Shown here in pieces: positions 46,902 through 57,195 of a stretch of 64,000 nt of DNA. The stretch covers positions 90,623,501 through 90,687,500 of the forward strand of contig CM077595.1 in assembly GCA_039654915.1 (NCBI GenBank). Reading direction: 5' to 3'. Both the position numbers and the translations under genes were made by a program. The notes beneath the pieces were generated by a model, which ran no database searches, was not told the DNA's origin, and was given only the letters and a program-made list of their open reading frames with translations. Numbering within the stretch: position 1 is the first letter of the stretch; each line of letters begins with the position of its first letter. Source of the stretch: Aquilaria yunnanensis. Taxonomy: Eukaryota > Streptophyta > Magnoliopsida > Malvales > Thymelaeaceae.

Positions 46902-49900
46902 ATGAACAACATTAGTCCTCAGTTTGCTAAAAATCTGGAAGAGAACCGCCTTAATGGGGCAAACTATTGTGATTGGAAGAGAAACCTTGACATTGCGCTC
47001 ACTGCAGGGAAGTTGGCACATGTTTTGAACGAGTTGCCACCTGAACTTCCCCCTCTTGATAATGATCATAAAGAGGAAAAGAAAGCATATGATGTTTGGC
47101 ATGAGCATGATTCCTTGGCTAAGTGCTATATCTTGGCATCTCTCGAGAATAGGCTTCAGCAGCAGTATGAAAAGATGCCAACTGCTAAGGAAATTATGAA
47201 TAGCCTAAAAGAGATGTTTGAGATGCAGAATCGTTCTGCAAGGATGAATGCCATGCAAGGGCTTATGTCCACCAAAATGGTTGAGGGAACACCTATTCAT
47301 GATCATGTGATGACCATGATTGGGTATATCAATGTGTTGGATTCCCTTGGCGCTGAGATGGACCATACGACCAAGATAGACATTATCTTGTGCTCGTTGA
47401 CTAAGTCATTCAATAACTTTCTTTTGAACTTTCATATGAATGACAAGGTAGTGACACTTCCTGAACTGCGCAATATGTTGCAAAGAGCGGAAGAGTTGCT
47501 TAAGAAGGATAAGCCCATCATGGTCATGGAAGGACAGTCCTCCACGACCAGGCGCAAGAATAACAAAAAGAACAAGGGCAAGAACCCTCTTCAAGTTAGG
47601 AATGAGCCTAAAAAGAAGGGGAAGGACAAGTCCAGAGATGAATGTCATTTCTGTGGAAAGAAAGGTCACTGGAAGCGTAATTGTAAACATTACCTTGCTA
47701 CAGTGAACAAGAAGCCATCAGATGGTAAATTTTCTGTCTTTATCATTGAGACAAACTTAATGCATGGAATTACGAATTCCTGGTGTCTTGATTCCGGGGC
47801 AACCATTCATGTGTGTAACACATTGCAGGGGTTCCAGGAAACAAGAAGGCTGAGTGAAGGAGAGATCTCATTGTTGATGGGATCAGATGCAAGAGTTGCA
47901 GCCATATCTTTAGGAACTTTTAAATTAGTTCTTTTAGATGGAACCACTCTTTATTTGAAAGATTGTCTTTATGTGCCGCAAGTTAGGAGAAATTTAATTT
48001 CTATTTCGAAATTGGATGATATGGGATATTCATTCCTATTTCGTAGTAAAGTTACGATTAAATTTCGTAACAAATTTGTGGCAAGTGGTTTCAAAAATGA
48101 TGGTCTTTACTTCTTGCATACCCTTCATGAAAGCAGCATGAATGTTGAATCTGAACCATGTGATGGAAATGGTTCAACAAAGCGAAAAAGGGAAGAGATA
48201 GTTCCCACTTATCTTTGGCATTTGAGACTTGGTCATATTAACGCCAAAAGAATTCAAAGGTTGGTTAAGGATGGTCCTTTGAGTTTCTTAACATTAGAAA
48301 CTTATCCAACCTGTGAATCTTGTGTTCAGGGAAAGATGACTAGATTACCTTTTTCTGGAAAAGGTGAAAGAAGCTCAAATGTATTAGATCTCATACATAC
48401 TGATGTATGTGGACCTATGAACCATATGGGAAGAGGTGGTATCTATTATTTCATCACTTTCACTGATGACTATTCTAGATACGGGTACATCTACCTGTTA
48501 CATCATAAATCGAAAGCCTTTGAAAAGTTCAAAGAATTTCGAGATGAAGTTGAGAAACAAAAAGGTAGAAGTATCAAGTGCCTTCGCTCCGATAGAGGAG
48601 GCGAGTACCTCTCCGATGAGTTCAGAGGTTATCTTAAAGATAATGGAATTCTCTCACAATTGACACCACCGGGAACACCACAACTCAATGGTGTTTCTGA
48701 GAGAAGAAATCGTACCTTATTGGATATGGTGCGCTCAATGATAAACATGGCCGATCTGCCAGTGTCTTTTTGGGGATATGCGTTAGAGACCGCTGTCTAT
48801 CTGTTGAATAGAGTTCCAACTAAATCGGTCCCAAAAACTCCATACGAGTTATGGACTAACAAAAGACCGAGTGTGAGACACTTGAAAATTTGGGGCTGTC
48901 CTGCACATGTCAGGAAGCAAAAATTTACAAAGTTGGAATCTAGAACAGAAAGATGCCTATTTGTAGGATACCCAAAAGACACTATGGGTTATTATTTCTA
49001 TAATCCAAATGAACAAAAGGTGTTCATTAGTAGAGATGCGGTCTTCTTGGAAGAAGATTTTGTAGTTGACTCTAGGAAAGCTAATGGGATTATCTTACAA
49101 GAGTTGACTGAAACATCTGATAGTACTGCTTCTAATGATAGTACTCGAGTTAATATTCCTTTAGAGCCTATTCGAAGAAGTTCAAGGATCATTCGTCCGC
49201 CTCAAAAGTTGACACTTCTGAATGAATCATTCATGATGATTTCAGAAGATTGCGAACAAGATCCTAGAACATATGATGAGGCAATGAAGGATATTGACAG
49301 GGATAGATGGATTGATGCTATGAATTTAGAAATGGATTCTATGCATAAGAATCAGGTCTGGACTCTTGTAGATCCACCAATCAATATTAAGACTATTGGT
49401 TGTAAATGGATTTATAAGAGAAAACGAGGACCTGATGGAAAGGTGGAAACCTTTAAAGCAAGATTAGTGGCAAAGGGGTATAATCAAAAGGAAGGAATTG
49501 ATTATGAGGAAACCTTTTCGCCAGTGGTCATGCTTAAATCCATCAGAATTCTGTTAGCCGTAGCTGCATACTATGACTACGAGATATGGCAGATGGATGT
49601 AAAAACTGCCTTCTTGAATGGGTATCTTGATGAAGATATCTATATGAACCAACCTGCAGGATTTGTATCTAGTGGGGAGGAACAGTCAGTATGTAAGCTG
49701 AATAGGTTCATTTATGGACTTAAACAGGCTTCCAGAAGTTGGAACATCCGTTTTGATGAGACAGTTAAACAATTTGGCTTCTCACAAAATCCGGATGAAG
49801 CTTGTGTCTATAAGAAGACACAAGGGAGTGCTATCATATTCCTTGTCCTATATGTTGATGATATTCTACTCATTGGGAATGATGTAGAAATGTTATCAGC

Positions 49901-50837
49901 AGTGAAGCTATGGTTGTCCACTCATTTTTCTATGAAGGATTTGGGTGAGGCATCATATGTCCTTGGTCTTAAGCTCTATAGAGATAGAAGCCAAAGATTG
50001 TTGGGGTTATCTCAATCTACTTACATTGATAAGATCGTGGCTAAGTACAACATGCAAGATTCTAGGAAAGGCTTCGTGCCTTCTCGTCATGGAATCATCC
50101 TTTCCGAAAAGATGTCTCCTAAGACTGATGAGGAATTGGATAAAATGAAACGCTGCCCTTATGCTTCTGCTGTTGGCAGTATCATGTATGCAATGTTGTG
50201 TACTAGGCCCGATATAGCACAAGCAGTGAGTGTTGTAAGTAGGTACCAATCCAACCCTGGGGAAGGTCATTGGACCGCTGTTAAGCATATTTTGAAATAT
50301 CTTAACAGGACAAAGCATTATTGCTTAGTCTATGGTGGTGGTTCATTGGAAGTAAAATGATATGTTGATTCTGACTTCCAGTCTGATCCAGATAATGGTA
50401 AATCGAATTTTGGATTCGTTTATGGACTAAATGGTGGGGCTTTCAGTTGGAGAAGCTTTAAGCAAAGTACTGTAGCTGACTCTACAACTGAAGCCGAATA
50501 CATTGTCGCTTCTGAAGCAGCAAAAGAAGCTGTTTGGATCAAGAAGTTCATTCAGGAACTTGGAGTTGTTCCAAACATAGAATCTCCAATTACTCTGTAC
50601 TGTGATAACACTGGGGCTGTTGCTCAAGTCAAAGAGCCCCGTGCTCATCAACGCATGAAGCACGTACAGAGGAAATTTCACTTGATAAGAGAAATTGTCA
50701 AAAGAGGAGATGTAAGCATCATAAAGATTGCTTCAGCGGAGAACGTGGCAGACCCACTGACTAAACCGTTATCTCAAAAGGTTTTTGAGAAACATGTAAA
50801 GGAAATGGGTCTTAGAATAGTTGCTGATTGGCTTTGA
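46902..50837 (+). CDS. Copia gag-pol polyprotein, one in-frame stop before RNase H
   Basis: The likely start is ATG at 46902 ([13 protein letters not shown]); an in-frame ATG lies six codons earlier. The domains in order are: UBN2-type gag; CCHC zinc knuckle [14 protein letters not shown] near 47643; protease [12 protein letters not shown] near 47780; GAG-pre-integrase [13 protein letters not shown]; integrase with HHCC remnant (CESC) and the D/D/E core ([10 protein letters not shown], then TDDYSRYGY ... [10 protein letters not shown]); RT with [10 protein letters not shown] and YVDD near 49853; RNase H with ADSTTEAEY near 50476. A single TGA (50358-50360) separates RT from RNase H; otherwise the frame is open to the terminal stop at 50837. 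The element might still be mobilised in trans by related copies. Confidence 0.95.
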
Positions 50838-50842
50838 ATCGC

Positions 50843-50853
50843 AAGTGGGAGAT
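50843..50853 (+). other. Polypurine tract
   Basis: AAGTGGGAGAT directly precedes the 3' LTR and would prime plus-strand DNA synthesis. Confidence 0.85.
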
Positions 50854-52141
50854 TGAAAGATTTGTTGTGCTCATCAAAGCCAACTTATCTCCTATTGTGA
50901 TAAATCCATAAGAACTATATTATATATGAATTGATGGAAGATGGAGATCATGCCACATGAGACTTAATTCATCTTTGTAGTTCTTTAAAAAGGTGTTCAC
51001 AATCTATGAGTATATACATGGGTTGATTACTCATAAAAGATTGCACATATGACATTACTATATGAGATAAAGTGATTTGTCTCAATCACTGGAATATTGG
51101 TTCCTAATGCGTATGTGGATATTTATGGAGATAAATATTTGAACAGGACCAAAACAATTACTCTTAGACCTTCAACTGTTGAGAAAGAGTAAATGTTATT
51201 TATTCCGTAGACTTGAGAATAATATGAATTTAAATGTATACTTTATGTGATTTTGATATGTCAACCAATGATGCCTACTATAGGATATACTTGGACATGT
51301 TGGATCACATAAATGTAACATGTTAAGTTCATGATTATTCAACATAGAATTCACCGCTCTTGAAATGAGAATGAATATTGTGGAGTAAGTCTCTTGGTTT
51401 TTCGGGTTAAGAAATCCACGTGGTCGATTTAGAAAAATATTGTTTTGGAAATATTATTTTCTATATATAAAATTATATATATGGTATATATAGATTTTAT
51501 AAATGTTTTTCTAAATTGTTTAGAGTCCGAATAAACTTGAAGAGACGTGCACATATTTAATTCCGTATTGACAGTACCACAACTTGGATGTGGTTGGTCT
51601 AGTCCGGATTATGTGCAACAATATTGGACGGTGAACGGAATAGAATAAAATGGGTACTTGTGAATTGTCTCTGAAATCCTGGGAGATTTTACAAGGTCGT
51701 ATAATATGTTATACTGACTTGTAAACAATAAATTAGTTGAGGACTAATTTGACAGGATTAAGAGATCCCAAGGGTCCCATGCCACATTCTAAACTCTACC
51801 CGGTCAAACTTCTAAAAGAAGTTGTACTTCAGCTTCTGAGAGAAGCTATTGTACTTAACTTCTGAGGGAAGTTGTACTTCAGCTTCTAAGAGAAGCTACT
51901 GTACTTTTTGCCTATAAAAGGAGTGGTTGTGTATTATTGAATCAGAGATAATTAGTCTATCAACAATAATAGTACAAACACTCATATAGTGCAACGGGTG
52001 GAGAAGGAATTCGAGCGTGTTAAGCTTGGAGAATTCTGCGTTTGTGGAATTTCGAAAACAAGGTACCCGTGTGATTATTTCTGCAATCCGATCCTGGTGC
52101 ATGCTAATTTAATAGCGTGAAACTCGTTCGGATTCCCAACA
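50854..52141 (+). repeat. 3' LTR of the Copia element
   Basis: Same length as the 5' LTR (1288 bp), with six substitutions and no indel detected by eye. Confidence 0.95.
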
Positions 52142-52517
52142 ATGTTAGACAGCTTCCACGATGTCCGAAGCAGCCATTTTCAGCAAGGTTCCTAAACATG
52201 TCTCCTGGTGCCATTAATCTGCTTGATAAAATGCTTGTATTTGATCCCAACAGGAGCATTATAGGTCCAAGAAAAATTCTGAAAAGAAGTATAGTTTGAA
52301 GGTTTAGTTAACTTACCTACACGTGATCAGTTAACTTCTGTTTATCTATTTTTTCGCAGTTGATGAAGCACTTTGCCACCCATACTTGAGAACATTTCAC
52401 AAAAAGGATGATGAGCCTGTGTGCCAAAGGCCTTTCAATTTTGATTTTGAGCATCAATCATGCACCGAAGACCACATCAAGGAGCTCATACGGAAGGAAT
52501 CCGTAAAGCACAACCCT

Positions 52518-52615
52518 GATCCAACACATTAGGCCCCATAAACTTTGTCTAGAATGTTGAATAACTGATCCAACACATTAGGCCCCATAAGCTTTGTCTA
52601 GAATGTTGAATAACT
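52518..52615 (+). repeat. 49-bp tandem duplication over the MAPK-fragment stop codon
   Basis: Units 52518-52566 and 52567-52615 (each beginning GATCCAACACATTAGGCCCC) differ at one position. The duplication includes the stop codon and the start of the 3' UTR of the captured kinase. Confidence 0.95.
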
Positions 52616-53034
52616 GCTTATTTTCCAAGAATTTCCCAGAGAATATGTAATGTTTCTCATTCCTGGATCCTGTAATTGCTAGAGTATAGGAACATGATGT
52701 GAATTTTCTAGCTTACTTTGTGACATAATGTATTATACAGATAAAAAAGAGGACGACTTAGTGGAGAGGGCAGGCTACCTATCCCAATTTGTATCATGTC
52801 TAGTGTATCTGAACTGAAAAAGGAGCTTTGCCTGAGGATTGTCGAAATGCCATGTTGGTCTGGAATCCAATAATGGGATTTTTTTTTTTGCGCATGCCTC
52901 ACCAAGATGCATGTTTGATGCGGCTCAATTTGTTTCAGTTATCATTACGTTGTAATACAAATGAGCAAAGCTATGAAAAAGATATGAGAACTTGACTGCG
53001 GTTGCCCTGTTGGATTTGTTTTTACTGAGAAAAT
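52616..53034 (+). other. Captured MAPK 3' UTR/flank up to the right MULE terminus
   Basis: Noncoding sequence follows the captured stop codon. There is no further open frame of note, and the sequence then passes into the right inverted repeat. Confidence 0.5.
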
Positions 53035-53284
53035 AGAGATATGGTAACTTAATTAGAAGAGTTACGAAGTTAGATGACTAGTTTTGATATTTTCTCCTTG
53101 TTTTTAAAATCCATTTTCTGTCACATAAAATTTCCATTAAGTTTTCTAGCTATAGAACTAACAAAGATTATATTTTAAAAAATATATGACTCAAACAAAA
53201 AATCTTAAAGATATAAGACTTATATAGAAAAGTTGTGAATGTTATAGGAATTTTTTTTTTCTTTTACCTCCCCCAAACCAGTTT

Positions 53285-54206
53285 TGTGTGGCATTTTTGG
53301 AGGGGGGTGAGAATGCCAGAGTTGAGCCTTGGATCTCCTTAAAATATTCCATGAACTTTAGCCATCCAAAGGTGCGGGGACTATTAGGGCCCTTTATAAA
53401 TTGTCATCCTTGTTGCAACTAGCTTTATACCCACATTGATAGGAAAATTGTACATACATAAGGTATAAAAATTAAAGTCTAGTTCGGACTGGTTTAAGTC
53501 CACTTAAGCCAAATGTCTAACCCCATAGTTGTCTTGCATCCTGCCTCATAGTTTGGTTGGCGAAAAGACGTGACACTTTCACATCTCTTAATGGGGTTCA
53601 AGTCTTCAATTATTCAAAAACTCTTTACTTGCAGTAGTAGATAATTCTGGGTACCAAAAAAAGAAAAGTTGTCTCACTAGTCAAAGTGACCCTATGGTTT
53701 GGTGAAATTACAAGTTTACAACTACATGCCACCAATTAATGGCCCGATTATTGCCACTTAATTTCAACAATAACAAATCCACCCGATCTTTAAGGAAGGA
53801 TCAATTTAGCTTATTTTCATCAATTAAGACAATGTTGAAGAACAAAAAAGCAATTCAAGCTTTCAAACCTCACTTGCTCTATTCCTTAGGTTTGATTCCA
53901 TCTACAGCAAGCCAAATGGCTACAAGTCAGTGTTGCCGTTTGCCAACAATCTTGCCAAACTAAGAGAGCCCACGTTCAAAGTCTTGAACTTGAAAGGTTA
54001 CGGGACGATATTGGGAACGACTTATAGAATTATGTGGAGCTCTTTATTTGAAAGGGTCTTACCAATAAGGTTTCTCTTGCTCATTGCTTGGTTCACTTTC
54101 TGTATCTTTCTTTGCTACAGCCAGATGTACAAGAATGCTAGAGGGATGGCTGCTATCGTAGGGGGGGTTCTGATCTACAAATTAATTAGTGGCATATAAT
54201 CAAATC
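53285..54206. other. Unassigned spacer with short open frames
   Basis: Composition is more even than the surrounding AT-rich DNA. The open frames 53739-53963 and 53930-54199 (the latter with a hydrophobic stretch near its C-terminus) are not recognised. They may be a decayed gene fragment, but nothing supports a call. Confidence 0.35.
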
Positions 54207-55410
54207 GGCGGAAGTCTCAAATTTGCTATTAATGTTAAGTTTGGGTGCATATTTGCCACTATAGCTTTTTTTTTTTTCCCAATCTTCCACTAATGTTTTA
54301 AAGTTAACCAAATATACTACTGAAGTTTCAAATTGGAAGTGAATATGCCACTGCATGTTAAAAAGGTAATAAAAAAATGTTAAAAATAATTTTTTTTGAA
54401 AATTTAGATCGATAATGTAAGTTTTAACAAACTTTAAGGACCTTAGGTAGTTAGACTTTTTCTTTCTCTCTCTCTGCTAGCTACCATTACCGTCATTTGG
54501 AACTTTTCCAGCCATCATCTATGGTAGCAGATGAATTTTTTTTTTCAAATTTCAAATTCCTGTTTGTTGGTGCGAGAAGGGCCTTGTTGAAGATCAAGCT
54601 GTAGCCCAAACCCAATAAAGAAGAACCGAATAATGAGACAAATTGTCATGCTATTTGGTTCCCGATGCTGGTCTTAATGAACCTGCGAGTGAAGAAGAAT
54701 GCAAGCACAATGAGCTGGAGGTTAGGTTCACTGAAGCTTGAGAAAGCGAGAGAGAAAGTCAAGGTTTTAGTTAGAACCGAGGCATTGTAACTCATAAACA
54801 TAAAGGTACTGAGTGACAATGGCTAAGCAATGATCCCAACAATTGCGGCGAGGAAAATTGTGAGCAGTTGCCATGCATTTTTGGAAATGCTTGCCTGGAC
54901 AGGGTCGAACTAGAGGATCATGCCCGTAGCAATCGACACAAGCAATGGCTTCATAACAGCCCCTTGCCATGGCTTCGGAGCCTACGTTGCTGGAGACACC
55001 ACAGCCACTGCTTTCACTGTCAACTTGGGCCCAATCAAAGCTTCAAATTTCTTTGAATTTGTCACCAAATGTAGTGGATTTACAAAAGTAGAGCTTGAAA
55101 GTAAAGATTTTCAAAGAACCCATGGCTTAGGGTCGGATCTGAGGAGAAAATGTGAGAGTGGAGGTCGGGAAGCGCCGCTGGTGGGTAAAATGGGGAAGAA
55201 TTGATAGTCGATCCTGATTTTTTCTGAAAGATAAATAATAACCCCTAAATTTCCAAATATGCTATTTTTACCATTTTTCATTATTTTTTAATAGATGATT
55301 GCATAGTTAAGCCAATTTTAAAACATTAGTGAGAGATTGGACAAAAAAATACTATAATGACAAATACGTGCCTCGGCCTAAACATTAGTGACAAATTTGA
55401 GACTTCTGCC
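54207..55410. mobile_element. Pack-MULE carrying a dicarboxylate transporter fragment
   Basis: Terminal inverted repeats of about 190 bp: GGCGGAAGTCTCAAATTTGC (54207 inward) against the reverse complement of the right end, GGCAGAAGTCTCAAATTTGT. Further shared blocks are CCAATCT(T/C)(C/T)CACTAATGTTTTAAA and TATTTG(C/T)CA. The flanking 9-bp duplication could not be fixed unambiguously. The interior (54561-55133) is derived from a plastid DIT-type transporter on the minus strand. No transposase. Confidence 0.75.
54561..55133 (-). pseudogene. Captured plastid dicarboxylate transporter fragment (DIT2-like)
   Basis: On the minus strand the frames give, in order, PWQGAVMKPLLVSIATGMIL, AWQLLTIFLAAIVGIIA, FSEPNLQLIVLAFFFTR, RFIKTSIGNQIA and QFVSLFGSSLLGLGYSL. 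These are hallmark segments of the 2-oxoglutarate/malate or glutamate/malate translocators of the plastid inner envelope (the family blocks PWLIALAFFFARGFIKTG and SSLGLGYS). It covers only the end of the transit region and the first transmembrane helices. Stops occur at several points and a central piece is missing, so it is a non-functional captured fragment. Confidence 0.85.
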
Positions 55411-57195
55411 ATATGATTATAATTTCACCAAATCATTGTGGCAAAGTTATATTATGCACCCAACAGACTTACTTTAACCCACAAGACAACTCGATCCATA
55501 TCAGATTAAGCAGCTGGCTTGACTGGGCTTAAGCGAATCTGAACTGAACCATACTCTTTTCTTTTGTTGAATATTGAGTGTGATCATTTGGTCATTCTAT
55601 CTTGTAGTAGTAGCTAGTAAATGTAGAATGAAATGATTCATGCTCTATCTTCAGATTCATGTTCTTGTTATTTACTTCTAAAATAACTTATTTTTATTTC
55701 TACATTTTTTTTACATGGAATCAATTTTATTTAAATGCAATAATCCATTTAAAAGTGAATTTTCATAATGCTATTAAATTTTTGTAAATTTTTCTTTTTA
55801 ATACCTAAAACTAGAAAAACACAATAAAAATTTAGTTAAATTATAAAAAATATATTTTCAATGAATTATTATACTTGCATAATATTGCATTTTAAATAAA
55901 ATTAATTTTAAGTAAAAAAGATGTAAAAATAAAAATAAGAAAATTTAAATTAAGTTAACTTAAGATAAAAAAAATTGGTTATTAATATATTTAGGAGTTC
56001 AAAAATAATAAAATTAAAGATATATTAAATGGATCTTTATATTTTATCGGAAATAACTTGCAACACTCATAAGTCTAGGTTTATGATACTTGAGTGATCT
56101 TAAAAGGTTAAAAATATTTTGTAGTTCCTATCCTATACTACTACGTAGACAGACAAGGATGTGATTAATCTTTCAAAGAGGTAACAAGTTGGGAATTAGG
56201 AGCCTATCAGGCTGCACTCTCTTCCACACGGTCGCATGTTAGAATTAGAAAATAAGGTTGGGTTAGTTTAGTCGAAAATAACTTACTTTCGTTTGAAAAC
56301 TAATATTAATAGGTATAATAAATTATTAAATAACATATTTAGCTAACCAGAGTCAAACCCAAATCTCCCTCTACTTTTGACCCCTATGTAATGTACCAAA
56401 AAAACAAAAGGCAAAAAGAAATCCAAACAGAGATTCTGAAAAGCTTGACTTCTATCCCAATTCACATGAAGAGACTGACAAAATTGGGTCTTCCCTAATT
56501 AACATTAACAACAATACCGCACATGACCGGATACGGGTAAGATTCAAGTCCTAGTTTATGAAATGGATTTCATTTGTAGCAAGTGGATGAGCTTAAGTAG
56601 GTGGGATAAGGAGTAGTTAGGTTGCATAATATGTACTGTATCATTCTCTTGTAAAGCTTCTAAGTACCCTCCAAAAGAAAAAAAAAATTATCGACCATTC
56701 TTTAACACTAGTTGATAGATATGTTCTCATGAATTTCTAAGCCTCAACATTGTACTATTAGTTGTGTATTTTGATTGGATCTTATGATTTAAAACTAGAG
56801 TAGTGCTAAATGCAAGTAGTGCATTTTGATTGGTAGTTGAAAGAAAGAAATGAGACCTATTGCCGTTTCTATATTCAATAAATTCATGTCACACAGGATT
56901 TTTTTACTAAGTTTGAGTAAAATTATTAGTACATTTGGCAAAATTCTTAGAACTAAGATCGTCCCTAAAATAAAATTTATTTCTTTTATACGTATGAGCC
57001 ACTAAAATTAACATTTGAACTTTTAACTGCATAAATAACAACCATAGATCATTCCCATGGGACCAAAAAAACTCTTTGGTTTGTTAGCCTTATGAGTTAA
57101 TTCTGAGCCCAAGTCCTAACATGGACTGACACACCAACAACACAATAAAAAAAATCAGAACCGATGCAGATATACATACAAGTTAATTGGGTGCC
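55411..57195. other. AT-rich spacer with MITE, no gene seen
   Basis: Apart from the MITE at 55668-55979, this is AT-rich DNA with no convincing open frame, motif or inverted termini. Confidence 0.5.
55668..55979. mobile_element. MITE, third member of the SECA1-intron family
   Basis: It shares the order ACTTATTTTTATTTCTACAT, GGAATCAATTTTATTT, AATAATCCATTTAAAAGTGA, AT-rich loop, TAAAATTAATTTTAAGTAAA, AAGTTAACTTAAG with the 7500-7851 and 39462-39796 copies. The left terminus is more eroded. Confidence 0.65.

Larger units (their letters stand above)
43773..52141 (+). mobile_element. Full-length Ty1/Copia LTR retrotransposon
   Basis: Two LTRs of 1288 bp (43773-45060 and 50854-52141) both begin TG and end CA. 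The 5-bp target-site duplication ATGTT is perfect (43768-43772 and 52142-52146). The primer-binding site GTGGTATCAGAGC follows the left LTR, and a polypurine tract AAGTGGGAGAT precedes the right LTR. Domain order (gag, protease, integrase, RT, RNase H) is Copia. The LTRs differ at only 6 sites by eye (about 0.47%), so the insertion is recent. It lies inside the MAPK cargo of the Pack-MULE. Confidence 0.97.
43640..52532 (+). pseudogene. MPK4-type MAP kinase gene fragment, kinase core deleted, interrupted by Copia
   Basis: The left piece (about 43640-43772) reads IKGILTHGGLYVQYNVHNNLFE, the N-terminus of a group B plant MAPK. It then joins directly to SPNDASLGFLRSDNAR, which in the intact kinase lies over 200 residues further on. 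The whole ATP-binding and catalytic core, including the TEY loop, is absent. A TGA follows, then the Copia insertion. The right piece (52147-52264) continues [15 protein letters not shown] to MLVFDPNR. A retained intron (52265-52359, GT-AG) is followed by [10 protein letters not shown] and a C-terminal [14 protein letters not shown] with stop at 52532. Intron retention argues against a processed pseudogene. It cannot encode a kinase. Confidence 0.85.
43085..53274 (+). mobile_element. Pack-MULE carrying a MAP kinase gene fragment, split by a Copia element
   Basis: Terminal inverted repeats of about 240 bp: 43085-43325 (starting GGAGGAAGGTTAAAA) against the reverse complement of 53035-53274 (starting GGGGGAGGTAAAAG). 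Both then share a TTCTATAACxTT block and GTAAGTCTTATATCTTTA. The flanks are a 10-bp target-site duplication with one mismatch: AAACCAGCTT (43075-43084) and AAACCAGTTT (53275-53284). Removing the 8369-bp Copia and its 5-bp duplication leaves about 1.8 kb, a typical Pack-MULE size. The cargo is an MPK4-type MAP kinase fragment with retained intron. No transposase is present. Confidence 0.85.

Noticed and set aside
53739..54199. Two short frames next to the DIT2 Pack-MULE as a small membrane protein
   Set aside because: Hydrophobic content is weak evidence and no homologue is recognised; left as unassigned spacer.
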